Part shown: positions 24,005-33,276 of the stretch, piece after piece
How positions within the stretch are numbered: position 1 is the first letter of the stretch
Layout: each line of letters starts with the position of its first letter
Source: JAFCUW01 sp049898325
Lineage (GTDB): Bacteria; Pseudomonadota; Gammaproteobacteria; Burkholderiales; Burkholderiaceae_D
Assembly: GCF_049898325.1 (NCBI RefSeq)
Contig: NZ_JAFCXL010000001.1
Location: forward strand, 1 to 64,000
Reading direction: 5' to 3'
DNA: 64,000 nucleotides
Position numbers and translations under genes: made by a program
Notes under the pieces: model-generated
Databases searched by the model: none
What the model saw: only the letters and a program-made list of their open reading frames with translations
Told to the model about the DNA's origin: nothing

Positions 24005-25327
24005 TTACCCTTGCCGCAGCATTCCCAGCCAGCCGGGCACTTGACCCAAAAGATACAGGACGACGCCGATCATGCCCCCCACCAGGGTGCCGTTGATGCG
24101 GATGAACTGCAAGTCCTTGCCAATATTCAGTTCGATCTGCTCGGACATCTCCGTGCTGTCCCAGCGTTTGACGGTGTCGGCGATGTGGCCGGTGAGGAAC
24201 TGGGCGAACTCGGGGGCGGCGCTGCGCACGGCCGCTTCCAGGTGCGTGTTGAGCGAGGCGCGCAGGCGCGCATCGTCGGCCAGGGTGCGGCCGATCCACA
24301 GGCCGGCGGCCACCACGCGCTGGTGCAGCACCGAGTCGACCTGCTGCAGATCGTTTTTCAGCCAGGCCTTCAGGTCGTCCCACAGCGATTTGAGATAGCC
24401 GTTCAGGGCTGCATCCTGCAGCAGGTACTGCTTGATTTCTTCGCCCTTGGCGTGAAACGCCGGGTCGGCCTTGAGGCGTTCGACGAAGTCGCGGGTGAAC
24501 TGGTCGAAGTTTTTCCGCAGCGGGTGGTCCGGGTCGTCGTTCACGCGCGCCAGGATGCTCGCCGCCATGCGCACGGCGACGTCGGCGCCCTTGCGGCCGA
24601 TGGTTTCGGTGGGCAGCATTTTCTCGAACACGGCGTATTCTTCCTTGAGCCAGTCGACGATGCCCTGGGCGATGAACGCTTGCGTCTCTTCGCCGTGCAG
24701 CAGCTTGGCCAGCTGGGCGATGCCCTCGTCAAGCAGCTCCTGGTGGCGACCGTTCTGCGTCATGGCGTCGACGATGGCGCCGGCCGATTGCGACAGGTCG
24801 ATGCTGCCCACCAGCTTGTGCACGGCCCTGGTGATGAAGCGCTGCACCGGCTCGTCCTCGATGAAATCGAGCGCGCCCGCGCCCAGCTTGACCAGGTAGT
24901 GGCCCAGCTGGCGCGCATTGTCTTCCTGGCGCAGCCAGTCGGCCACCATCCGGGCCGGATCGTGGCGGCGAATCAGCGCCAGCACCGAATCGGTGTCGAG
25001 AAATTTTTCGCGCACGAACAGCGCCAGGTTGTCGGCGATCTTGTCCTTGTTCTTGGGGATGATGGCGGTGTGGCGCGCAATGAAGGGAATCGGCACCCGC
25101 TTGAACAGGGCGACGACGGCGAACCAGTCGGCCAGCGCGCCCACCATGGCCGCCTCCGAAAACGCCTTGAGCAGCTGCGCCCACCACACGGGCGGCAGGA
25201 ACAGGCTGATGACGAACAGCAGCGCGGCGGCGCCGAAAAACAGCAGCGCGAGCCGCTTGGTGTCGCGCAGCTCGCCCAGCTTGGCGGCGGCGCTAGACAA
25301 GCGGGGCGCCGACGTCGGCGTCGTCAT
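24005..25327 (-). CDS. DUF445 family inner-membrane protein
   Basis: The 440-residue protein has one N-terminal membrane helix pair (about 25-60, ALLFFGAAALLFVISLFLPPVWW) followed by the family signature EAAMVGALADWFAVVALFKRVP, a long helical body, and a C-terminal segment IRINGTLVGGMIGVVLYLLG. DUF445 proteins (YjiN-like) are inner-membrane proteins of unknown function. Its start overlaps the small DUF2007 gene by 35 bp, so the two are co-transcribed. Confidence 0.85.
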   Translation of the reverse strand: MTTPTSAPRLSSAAAKLGELRDTKRLALLFFGAAALLFVISLFLPPVWWAQLLKAFSEAAMVGALADWFAVVALFKRVPIPFIARHTAIIPKNKDKIADNLALFVREKFLDTDSVLALIRRHDPARMVADWLRQEDNARQLGHYLVKLGAGALDFIEDEPVQRFITRAVHKLVGSIDLSQSAGAIVDAMTQNGRHQELLDEGIAQLAKLLHGEETQAFIAQGIVDWLKEEYAVFEKMLPTETIGRKGADVAVRMAASILARVNDDPDHPLRKNFDQFTRDFVERLKADPAFHAKGEEIKQYLLQDAALNGYLKSLWDDLKAWLKNDLQQVDSVLHQRVVAAGLWIGRTLADDARLRASLNTHLEAAVRSAAPEFAQFLTGHIADTVKRWDSTEMSEQIELNIGKDLQFIRINGTLVGGMIGVVLYLLGQVPGWLGMLRQG

Positions 25328-25619
25328 CGAGGGCGAACTCGCCCCGTTCGAAGGCGGCGATGATGTCAGCGGCCTGCGCCAGGTAGCTGCCCGGCGCCAG
25401 GATGCGCACCCCGCCCAGCGCCGGCGCGATCAGCAGGTCGGCCTGCACGTGATTGGCGTCGGCCACCACTGCCGGCACGCCGCCGGCCACCAGCACCCCG
25501 CGCAGCAGCCAGGCGTCGGTGGGCACCATGCACCTGGCGACGACGAACAGGTCGCGCCCTTCCAGCTGCAGACTCGCAAACGGCGCGGCAACCGCCCCTG
25601 ACACCTCGTCCATCGCCAT
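25293..25619 (-). CDS. DUF2007-type small protein
   Basis: A 108-residue protein with the DUF2007 signature: a strand pair, then PTDAWLLRGVLVAGGVPAVV and ADLLIAPALGGVRILAPGSY, and an acidic tail. DUF2007 proteins are predicted signal-transducing domains. It overlaps the DUF445 gene by 35 bp and is likely its transcriptional and perhaps functional partner. Confidence 0.75.
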   Translation of the reverse strand: MAMDEVSGAVAAPFASLQLEGRDLFVVARCMVPTDAWLLRGVLVAGGVPAVVADANHVQADLLIAPALGGVRILAPGSYLAQAADIIAAFERGEFALDDDADVGAPLV

Positions 25620-25722
25620 TCTCCCGGTATGTGATCGGGGTCATCTTACTACCGCGGCCGGCGCCGCCGTGTTCCCGACCACCGCTGCCGTGCGCAGGGT
25701 AGCGCACGGGCACGGGCACGGC

Positions 25723-26916
25723 TCAGGCGCTGCGGTAGATGGTCACCACGCAGGCACCGCCCAGGCCCAGGTTGTGCTGCAGCGCCACGCGGGCGCCGTC
25801 GACCTGGCGCGCGGCGGCGCTGCCGCGCAGCTGGTGGGTCAGTTCATAGCACTGGGCCAGGCCGGTGGCGCCCAGCGGATGGCCTTTCGAGAGCAGGCCG
25901 CCGGACGGATTGGTGACGATGCGCCCGCCGTAGGTGTTGTCGCCCGCGCGGATGAATTTGTCGGCGCCCCCTTCCGGGCACAGGCCCAGCGCCTCGTAGG
26001 TGATCAGTTCGTTGTGGGCGAAGCAGTCGTGCAGTTCGACGACATCGAGGTCCTGCGGCCCCAGGCCCGCTTCCTCGTAGGCCTGGCCGGCCGCCGCCCG
26101 GCTCATGTCGTAGCCGACCACGCGCATCATGTCGTTGGCGGCGAAGGTCGAGGGGCGGTCGGTCGTCATGGCCTGGGCGGCGATATACACATCGCGGCGC
26201 AGAGCGCGCTTGCGGGCGAACGATTCCGACACCAGCACGGCGGCGGCGGCGCCGCAGGTGGGCGCGCAGGCCATCAGGCGCGTCATCACGCCCGGCCACA
26301 GCACGGGGGCGTCGAGCACGTCCTGGGTGCTCAGCTCCTTGCGAAACAGCGCCAGCGGATTGTTGACGGCGTGGCGACTGGCCTTGGCGCGGATGCTGGC
26401 GAAGGCCGACAGGGGCGTGCCGTACTGCTTCATGTGGGACAGGCCGGCGCCGCCGAAATAGCGCAGCGCCAGCGGCAAGTCCGGCATGCCCACGAGCGCG
26501 TCGGTGGCCTCGTCGAACGGCGCAAACGGGCTGGGACGGTCGCTGAAGACGGACCCAAGCGCGCCGGGGCTCATCTGCTCGAAGCCCACCACCAGCACGC
26601 AGTCGGCGGCGCCGCTGGCGATCGCCTGGCGCGCCAGGAACAGGGCGGTGGAACCGGTCGAGCAGTTGTTGTTGACATTGAAAATCGGGATGCCGCTCAT
26701 GCCCACCTGGTACAGCGCCTTCTGGCCGCTGGTGGAGTCGCCGTAGACGTAGCCGGCATAGGCCTGTTCGATGTCGGCGTAGTCGATGCCGGCGTCCTGC
26801 AGGGCCTGGCGCGCCGCCTGGGCGCCCATCTGGTCGTACGGGGCAGACGCGCCCGGCTTGGCGAACGGGATCATGCCCACGCCGGCGATCCATACCCGAT
26901 GGCGCTGATGGCCCAT
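25723..26916 (-). CDS. Thiolase-family lipid-transfer protein / acetyl-CoA acetyltransferase-like
   Basis: The 397-residue protein begins HRVWIAGVGMIPFAKPG, typical of the SCP-x / lipid-transfer branch of thiolases. The nucleophile cysteine is in NNNCSTGSTALFLAR, and the active histidine and loop are in ELHDCFAHNELITYEALGL and SKGHPLGATG. It probably catalyses thiolytic cleavage or Claisen condensation of acyl-CoA, with uncertain substrate. AGGAGA precedes ATG 26916. In many genomes this enzyme is paired with a DUF35/OB-fold protein, but none is nearby, so its partner is unknown. Confidence 0.85.
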   Translation of the reverse strand: MGHQRHRVWIAGVGMIPFAKPGASAPYDQMGAQAARQALQDAGIDYADIEQAYAGYVYGDSTSGQKALYQVGMSGIPIFNVNNNCSTGSTALFLARQAIASGAADCVLVVGFEQMSPGALGSVFSDRPSPFAPFDEATDALVGMPDLPLALRYFGGAGLSHMKQYGTPLSAFASIRAKASRHAVNNPLALFRKELSTQDVLDAPVLWPGVMTRLMACAPTCGAAAAVLVSESFARKRALRRDVYIAAQAMTTDRPSTFAANDMMRVVGYDMSRAAAGQAYEEAGLGPQDLDVVELHDCFAHNELITYEALGLCPEGGADKFIRAGDNTYGGRIVTNPSGGLLSKGHPLGATGLAQCYELTHQLRGSAAARQVDGARVALQHNLGLGGACVVTIYRSA

Positions 26917-26986
26917 TGCGCTCTCCTGTTTGTTCAGGCCATTATAGGCAAAGCGCAAGCGGTCGCACGAAAAATCCGGCGGCCGC

Positions 26987-28948
26987 TCAGACCACCGCGC
27001 CCTCGCAGCGGGCCAGGCCGGCGCCGCGCGAGCGGGCCAGTTGCGCCATCAGCAATTCACGGCGCTCTTCCAGCAAGGCGAACACGGCATCCTTCGACAG
27101 CACGTACTGCTCGAGCAGGGTGTCCTTGATCGACTCGATCACGGCCTTGTAGTCGCCGATGGCGTCCAGGGTGTAGCTATAGAGTTCATCGGATTTTTCC
27201 TCGACCTGGCGGATCGCATGGTCGCCCGTCTGGTCCTGGCCCAACTGGGTGTAGTCGATCTTCGAGCGCGAGTACATCGACAGGCGGTTGACCATCAGAT
27301 TGAGCATCCTGGTGGCCTTCTCGATGTCGTTCTGGCTGCCCACGGAAATGCCGCGCGCGCCATAAAACAGCTCTTCGGCGGCGACCCCGCCATACAGTTC
27401 GATGACGTCGCGCTCGAGTTCCTCCAGGGTGCGCAGCGAGACGTCGTCGCCCGACTGCAGCACGTAGCCGAGCGCGCCGATTTTCGACACCGACTCCGTG
27501 CTGATCTTGAGCAGGTGCGACTTGCCCTTGACCTCTTCAAGCGACAGGCCCTGGCGCAGGTAGGGGTCGATCTGCATGAAAAAATGGCCCAGTTCATGCA
27601 GGGCGATGCGCTCTCTCTGCTTGTGTTTTTCGGCCGTGGTGGCGCGGTCGGTCAGGCCGATGGTGGCGCGCTCGAAGGCGCGGAACATCACATCGGTGTT
27701 GATAATGGTTTTTTCCTGGATCGAGATCATCGAGGCGCGCTCGACGACCGTTTCCAGCAAGGCCGGACTGAGGTTGGCCGTCATCTCGGCGACCTGCCCC
27801 AGGTCGAGGTCGTTCCAGTCGACCAGGCCGTCTTTCTTGCGCGAGAGGAAATTCTTCAGCAGTTCGCCCCGCTCGGCCTTGTTGGGCAGGCGGAAATTGA
27901 TTTTCACGGAAAAGCGCCGCAACATCGCTTCGTCCATCGTCGACGAGGCGTCGTCGAAATTCGAGGCGACCACCCAGATGACGCCGGCGCCCTTGTCGCT
28001 TTTCACCCCGTCGAGCAAGCCGAGCAGGGTATTGGCCGTGTCGTCTTCCCATTTTTTTTCGCCGCGGCCGCGCGGCATGAACAGGGTCTGCGCCTCGTCG
28101 AGAAAAATCATGCAGCTGCCGTGCGCACACGCCTTGCGGTACAGGGCGTTCAAGGCCTTCGAGCCGCCGCCGACAAAGCCCGATTCGAGTGCCGAGCCGG
28201 AGGCCTGGATCAGCGGCACGTTGAGCTGCTTGGCCAGATAACCGACCAGCTTGGTTTTACCGGTGCCGGCGGGCCCCGTCAGCATGACATTGAAAGGCTT
28301 GTCGATGTTGTGCGACTTGTACTCGGCGCGGTTGCGGATCATCTGTTCCAGGTGCAGCACTTCCTGCTTGATGTCGTCCATGCCGATCAGGTCATCCATG
28401 CTGCCCTTGAGCTTGTCCGGGGTGATCACGGCCGCGTTCATGCCCATGCCGGGGATGCCGAATTTGAGCGCGTAGAGGATCAGGCCGATCAGCAGGATGT
28501 CGAGCGCATGGCGCTTGAGGAAAGCGGCCGCTTGCGCGCTGGCGCTGTTTTCGCCTTCGTCGAGCAGCACCGCCTTGTGCGAGGCGAGGAAGTCGTCGCG
28601 CGCGATCGAATACGGAATGGCGTTCTTGAGCAGCACTTCACGCTCGAGCGACAGGTGCGAGGTGCTGGGCACCTTCACCACGTGCAAGGCGGGCTCGTTG
28701 TTGAATTTGAACACGTAGCGGGGCGACTCCGACAGGGGCTTGGCCACCAGCAGGAACTCGAGCTGGTCCTTGCGCGCGGCCAGGCCGGTGATCTCGGCGA
28801 TGTTTTGCGAGTAGACCAGCGGGCGGGCGTCCTGGACCACATCGGCGCGCACCATGAACATCGCGGTCAGCCCGGCGACGGCCAGGCCGGCCGCGATGCG
28901 GACATACAGGTTCCTGAAAGCGATCTGGAGTTTGGCAAGATTGGGCAT
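26987..28948 (-). CDS. Divergent FtsH-like AAA+ metalloprotease
   Basis: This 653-residue protein has an N-terminal membrane helix (about 15-33), a periplasmic domain, a second helix (about 150-165), an AAA+ module and an M41 peptidase. Walker A is GPAGTGKT (about 226-233). Walker B reads FLDEAQ instead of the usual FIDEID, and the second region of homology lacks PGRFDR, reading MLRRFSVKIN. The zinc site is HELGH (about 449) rather than HEAGH; the pore motif FVGGG is kept, and so is YGGVAAEELFYG, which carries the third zinc ligand. It is probably a paralogue of housekeeping FtsH with changed ATP use or substrate. It stands alone. Confidence 0.85.
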   Translation of the reverse strand: MPNLAKLQIAFRNLYVRIAAGLAVAGLTAMFMVRADVVQDARPLVYSQNIAEITGLAARKDQLEFLLVAKPLSESPRYVFKFNNEPALHVVKVPSTSHLSLEREVLLKNAIPYSIARDDFLASHKAVLLDEGENSASAQAAAFLKRHALDILLIGLILYALKFGIPGMGMNAAVITPDKLKGSMDDLIGMDDIKQEVLHLEQMIRNRAEYKSHNIDKPFNVMLTGPAGTGKTKLVGYLAKQLNVPLIQASGSALESGFVGGGSKALNALYRKACAHGSCMIFLDEAQTLFMPRGRGEKKWEDDTANTLLGLLDGVKSDKGAGVIWVVASNFDDASSTMDEAMLRRFSVKINFRLPNKAERGELLKNFLSRKKDGLVDWNDLDLGQVAEMTANLSPALLETVVERASMISIQEKTIINTDVMFRAFERATIGLTDRATTAEKHKQRERIALHELGHFFMQIDPYLRQGLSLEEVKGKSHLLKISTESVSKIGALGYVLQSGDDVSLRTLEELERDVIELYGGVAAEELFYGARGISVGSQNDIEKATRMLNLMVNRLSMYSRSKIDYTQLGQDQTGDHAIRQVEEKSDELYSYTLDAIGDYKAVIESIKDTLLEQYVLSKDAVFALLEERRELLMAQLARSRGAGLARCEGAVV

Positions 28949-29421
28949 ATGAACTCGTTGATGAATGGGCGCGGGGCGGCAGCAAACAATCGTGGAGCCG
29001 GCAAAGTCGGGGCGCGGCGCAGGCGGGGATGCGAGGCATCGGCCGCGGCTGTGAGTGATTATTTGCCATCAAATTAGTGCTATGGAGCAATAACTATGGA
29101 GAGACTATACCGGCAAAAAAAACCTTGGTGCAAATAAATTTGTGTAAAACATCGTGTATCGCAATAAGTGTTGCAGCCCTGACCAAACCGGCGTTGTGAG
29201 GCTGCCACCATGGATGGTCGGTTTGATAAAAAGCGCGCCGCGCGGGCATCCCCTGTTGTCAAAACGAGCATGCGATCAATGAAAAAAGTGGTGAAAATCG
29301 TACGCTTCGATACTTGCTAAAAATGCAGCATCAAGGCGCCGGGGCGTGCGGAGGGCCGAGGGCGGGCGGAAGGGGGACACGGCCAGGGCGCGGCGGCCCT
29401 GGCCTGGCGGTCTGGCGTGGT
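28949..29421. promoter_or_regulatory. Intergenic region before the FtsH-like gene
   Basis: This 470-bp gap holds no gene I can support. On the minus strand TTGCCG with TTATTG 17 bp downstream is a weak promoter candidate (around 29085-29113). A near-direct repeat (ctatggag, at about 29080 and 29094) lies here. The stretch 29085-29150 is AT-rich. Confidence 0.25.
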
Positions 29422-30030
29422 TTATTGCAGCAGAGCTTCGTCCGCCAGCGCTTGCTGCACGGCGGGGCGGGCGGCAATGCGCGCCTTGAACGCTTGCAGG
29501 GCGGGCCACTTGGCCAGGTCGATGTGCACGCTGTCGGCCCAGGTGAGCATCACGAACAGGTAGCCGTCGGCCACGCTGAAGCGCTCGCCCACCAGGTAGT
29601 CGTGGCCGTCGAGCAGGCGGGCGGCCTGGCCGAAACGCTGGTCGAGGTGGGCGCGCGCCATCTGCCTGGCGGGCTCACTGCTGGCGGGATTGAACAGGGG
29701 GCCAAAGCCCTTGTGGATTTCGGTCGCGATGAAATTGAGGCGCTCGAGCAAGCGGTAGTGCTCGATGCTGTGGGGGGCCGGCACCAACTGCCTGGCGGGC
29801 GCCTGGGCGGCAATATATTGCACGATGGCGGGGCCCTCCGTGAGCACCACACCATTGTCGAGTTCGAGCGCAGGCACGTAGCCGCGCGGATTGACGGTGG
29901 TGTAATCGGCGCCGCTGGCGGTGGTCCTGGTGCGCAGGTCGACCTGCTCGGTGGTGAAGGCGAGCCCCGCTTCGAGCAAGGCAATATGGGGCGACAGCGA
30001 GCAGGCGCCAGGGGTGTAATACAGTTTCAT
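29422..30030 (-). CDS. Glutathione S-transferase, beta class
   Basis: A 202-residue cytoplasmic enzyme that begins MKLYYTPGACSLSPHIALLE; Cys10 and Ser12 mark the bacterial beta class, whose cysteine can form a mixed disulphide with glutathione. The thioredoxin-like N-terminal domain contains GYVPALELD and EGPAIVQYIA; the C-terminal helical domain contains GERFSVADGYLFVML. It conjugates glutathione to electrophiles or reduces peroxides. The start is set by family length; upstream residues are not GST-like. Confidence 0.92.
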   Translation of the reverse strand: MKLYYTPGACSLSPHIALLEAGLAFTTEQVDLRTRTTASGADYTTVNPRGYVPALELDNGVVLTEGPAIVQYIAAQAPARQLVPAPHSIEHYRLLERLNFIATEIHKGFGPLFNPASSEPARQMARAHLDQRFGQAARLLDGHDYLVGERFSVADGYLFVMLTWADSVHIDLAKWPALQAFKARIAARPAVQQALADEALLQ

Positions 30031-30163
30031 GGAATCCTCGGTGGTGACAGTGGGGGCGCCAGGCTGGCCGCGCTGGCGAAGCAGATGGCGAATCAGATGG
30101 CGAGAATAGAGCAAGCCCACCGCCCGTCCTTGGGCAAGCGCAAGCGCAGGCGTCGCCCCGGCC

Positions 30164-31750
30164 TCACTCGCTCAGGCTGATCGCGCCTTCGCCGGAAGCG
30201 GCCCCGGCGCCACCGGGCTGGGGTGTCACGCGCGGGATGCGAATCTGAAATTGCGTGCCCTGACCCACCGTGCTGCGGGCGCTGATGACGCCATTAAATT
30301 GTTTGACGATCAGGTTGTAGACGATGTTCAAGCCCAGGCCGGTACCGCCCTGCCCGCGCCGGGTGGTGAAGAAGGGGTCGAAGACATGGTCGATGACGTC
30401 GACGGCGATGCCGCGGCCGTTGTCGGCCACGTCCATTTCCACCATCTCGCCGCGCAGGCGGGCGCGCACCTCGATGCGGCCGCCCTGCCCGGGGGCGAAG
30501 GCATGTTCGACGCAGTTGACCAGCAAGTTCGTCAGCACCTGGGCGAACGCGCCGGGGTAGGAGTCGAGCGCGATCGGCCCGCCCTCTTCCTCGTGCAGCA
30601 CGATGTCGATGCCCTTGAGCTTGGGCCGCAGGCTGGTGACGATTTCATCGACGTAGGCCATCAGGGCGAACGGCCGGCGCGCCTCGCTGGTCTGGTCGAC
30701 GGCGATCTGCTTGAAGCTGTGGATCAGGTGGGCGGCCCGACAGGCATTGTTCATGATCAGGCGCGCGCTTTCCGCCGCCGTTTCCAGGTAGCGCAGCACG
30801 GTCGATTTTTTCAGGCCGTCGGCGGCCACCGCCGCCTGCAACGCGTCGGTGGCGCCTTTGAGCACCGAGGCGCTGGTCAGGACAATGCCGACGGGCGTGT
30901 TGATTTCGTGGGCGACGCCGGCCACCAGGCTGCCCAGCGAGGCCAGCCGCTCCGCTTGCAGCAGCGATTCCTGGGTCAGGCGCAGGTCGGCCAGCGCGGC
31001 GGCGGTCTGGCGCGCCGACTGGCGCGCCGCCTCCTCGGCATCGCGGGCGCGCTCGATGGTCGATTTCAAGCGCCGCTGGATCTGGTTGAAGCCGCGAATG
31101 ACCTCGCCCAACTCGTCTTGCCGCACTTCCGGCAATTCTTCCACCTCGGCGCCGCGGGTGGCCAGTTCGAACAGGCCGTCGCGCAATTGCCTGAGCGGGC
31201 GAAACACCACGCGCAACGACGACGACAAGGCCAGTACCAGGATGATATCGAGCAGCAGTACCTCGGCCACCTTGCGCGCCAGTTGCGAGGCCAGGGCGGC
31301 GTCGATGCGCGCGCGGCTGAAATGCACGACCACCTTGCCCACCGACAGCGGGCGCATCGCGGCGCCGCCCGCGCTGGCGTCGCGAAACACCAGGTCGGCC
31401 TCGACGGGGGCGCCGCCCGGCGGGGCGGTGGTGGTGGCGATCAGGCGACCGTCGCCGCCGCGCATCTTGCCGGCGAACACCCCGACTGCGCTGTCGTAGA
31501 CGCGAATCGACACCACTTCCGGCGGCAGCATTTCGGCATCGAGGATGGTCTCGACCTTGCTCTTGTCCAGGTCCCACAGGGCCGCCGGCAGGCTGATCTG
31601 CAAGCGCGTCAGCACCCCTTCGCACAGGCGCTGGTAGCTGCTTTCGAGGTCCTTGCCCAGCGAATATTGGGCGTACGCGCCAGAAATCGTCAGCACGGTG
31701 GTGACGATGACGACGAACAGCAGTTTCAGTCGGCCTTGAATACTGAACAT
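30164..31750 (-). CDS. Membrane sensor histidine kinase
   Basis: The 528-residue kinase has a transmembrane helix at about 8-28, a periplasmic sensor (about 29-160, with a PxxxWD-like LPAALWDLD start common in this class), a second helix (about 163-182), HAMP and coiled-coil to about 260, a phospho-acceptor histidine in VAGVAHEINTP (near 278) and a HATPase with NLLVNCVEHAF, VADNGRGIA and TGLGLNI. It phosphorylates an unknown response regulator; none is adjacent, so it is orphaned here. A start six codons upstream is possible. It is divergent from the HDOD pair. Confidence 0.88.
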   Translation of the reverse strand: MFSIQGRLKLLFVVIVTTVLTISGAYAQYSLGKDLESSYQRLCEGVLTRLQISLPAALWDLDKSKVETILDAEMLPPEVVSIRVYDSAVGVFAGKMRGGDGRLIATTTAPPGGAPVEADLVFRDASAGGAAMRPLSVGKVVVHFSRARIDAALASQLARKVAEVLLLDIILVLALSSSLRVVFRPLRQLRDGLFELATRGAEVEELPEVRQDELGEVIRGFNQIQRRLKSTIERARDAEEAARQSARQTAAALADLRLTQESLLQAERLASLGSLVAGVAHEINTPVGIVLTSASVLKGATDALQAAVAADGLKKSTVLRYLETAAESARLIMNNACRAAHLIHSFKQIAVDQTSEARRPFALMAYVDEIVTSLRPKLKGIDIVLHEEEGGPIALDSYPGAFAQVLTNLLVNCVEHAFAPGQGGRIEVRARLRGEMVEMDVADNGRGIAVDVIDHVFDPFFTTRRGQGGTGLGLNIVYNLIVKQFNGVISARSTVGQGTQFQIRIPRVTPQPGGAGAASGEGAISLSE

Positions 31751-31956
31751 TCGGTCCCGCCCTCGCATCGCTGTAGCGCCGTGGTTTGCAGTGCGCCCGT
31801 GCACTGGTCCCTGCAGGGGGCGGCGCCGCCTGCAGCCAATGTACGGGATGCACTGTTGCTTTGCAAGCTGCGGGCTCTTTCGCTGGAGCCTGAAGCAATG
31901 GTAAGCTCGCACGACATGCGAAAGAATGACTGAGCAAGAACCACACAGGAAATGCA

Positions 31957-32298
31957 ATGAATACAGCTTTTCAGAATCTGGCACTGGCCGATGTCCGGCC
32001 GGGCATGGTGTTATCCGATGTATTGCTTGACCGCCAGGGCCAGGTCCTGCTGCCCGAGGGCGCCATTCTGACGGAGGCCATCATCGCCCTGCTGCCCCGC
32101 CACGGCATCGAACGGCTGGCCGTGCTGCGCACGGAACAGGCCGGTCCCGTCGCCGCCAGTGTCGACGAGGCGGCCGTGACGGCGCGGCTGGCCCGCTTGT
32201 TCCGCCACTGCGACCGCACGCGCGACGAGGACAGCGCCACCGCCACCTTGCACGACTACGTGCTCGACTACCGCCTCGACCGCGAGATTGCCGCATGA
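31957..32298 (+). CDS. Small protein like the N-terminal domain of HD-GYP proteins
   Basis: This 113-residue protein matches the DUF3391-like module that precedes HD-GYP phosphodiesterases: LADVRPGMVLSDVLLDRQGQ, LLPEGAILTEAIIALLPRHGIERLAV. No HD domain is attached. Its stop overlaps the start of the HDOD gene by four bases (ATGA), so translation is coupled and the two probably act together, one as a regulatory domain for the other. Function is inferred from this pairing only. Confidence 0.6.
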   Translation: MNTAFQNLALADVRPGMVLSDVLLDRQGQVLLPEGAILTEAIIALLPRHGIERLAVLRTEQAGPVAASVDEAAVTARLARLFRHCDRTRDEDSATATLHDYVLDYRLDREIAA

Positions 32299-33143
32299 AC
32301 CCGACTGCCCTGAACCTCGACGACATCGTGCGTCAGCTCGACGCCCTGCCTTCCTTGCCGGTGGTGGTAATGGAACTGCTCACCGCCATCGACCAGGACG
32401 ACGTCGACATCTCGGTGCTGGCGAAAAAAGTGTCGCACGACCAGGCGCTGACGGCGAAAACGCTGCGCCTGGCCAATTCGTCGACCTATGGCCTGCAAGT
32501 GAAAGTGACCACTATCCAGCAAGCGATTACCTTCCTGGGTTTTCAGACCACCCGCAACCTGATCACGGCGGCGGCCGTCACCGGCTGCTTCGCCCAGGGC
32601 GCCTGCAAGGGCTTCGATGACAAGGGCTTCTGGCGCCATTCGATCGCCACCGCCGTGTGCGCACGGGTTCTGGCGCGGCGCATGCGCTTTAACCAGGACT
32701 ACGCCTTCACGGCCGGCTTGCTGCACGACATAGGCCGGCTGGTACTGGTGACCGTCGATCCGGCCGCCTATGCGCGGGTGATCGCCAAGGCGGCCGACGA
32801 CGATATCGATCTGCTCGAGGCCGAGCGCATCATCCTGGGGGTGGACCACGTGACCGCGGGCATGTTGCTGGCCGATCACTGGAAATTTTCCGACACGATC
32901 CGCCAGGCGCTGGCCCACCATCACCATCCGGAGCTGGTCGGCGCGGGCTTTTTGTCCACCATCATTCACGTGGCCAACGCCATCGTCCACGCGCTCGACA
33001 TGGTGGGCAACCCCAACGAAGCGGTGCCCACCTTGTCACCGGTTGCGTGGCACGCGATGGGCCTGAGTGAAGAAGCGTACGTGCACGTGTTCCGCGAAAC
33101 GGAAGTGCAATTCGATGAAATCGCCGCCGCCTTGATGGGGTGA
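32295..33143 (+). CDS. HDOD-domain signalling protein
   Basis: A 282-residue single HDOD domain (metal-dependent-phosphohydrolase-related output domain). Conserved HDOD features are LPSLPVVVMELLTAI, VSHDQALTAKTLRLANSSTYG, GFQTTRNLITAAAV, HSIATAVCAR and FTAGLLHDIGRLVL. HDOD proteins act as signalling or scaffolding output modules in motility and two-component networks and normally have no known enzyme activity. Unusually many histidines and an HDIG near 143 are retained, so residual hydrolase activity cannot be excluded. Confidence 0.88.
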   Translation: MNPTALNLDDIVRQLDALPSLPVVVMELLTAIDQDDVDISVLAKKVSHDQALTAKTLRLANSSTYGLQVKVTTIQQAITFLGFQTTRNLITAAAVTGCFAQGACKGFDDKGFWRHSIATAVCARVLARRMRFNQDYAFTAGLLHDIGRLVLVTVDPAAYARVIAKAADDDIDLLEAERIILGVDHVTAGMLLADHWKFSDTIRQALAHHHHPELVGAGFLSTIIHVANAIVHALDMVGNPNEAVPTLSPVAWHAMGLSEEAYVHVFRETEVQFDEIAAALMG

Positions 33144-33276
33144 TGCCGGTGGCGTGGTGGCGCTGGCGCCAGCACGGGCGGCCACGCCAACGGGGCCGCG
33201 GCGTGGACGCTGCGGCCTGTGAAGCTGGCGCGACGGGGCACTGCGCAGGCAGGCGCGCCGCCGGCGCCGGGCCTTG

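Noticed and set aside
27041..29077. 678-codon plus-strand frame
   Set aside because: Antisense to the FtsH-like gene, with no recognisable domain.
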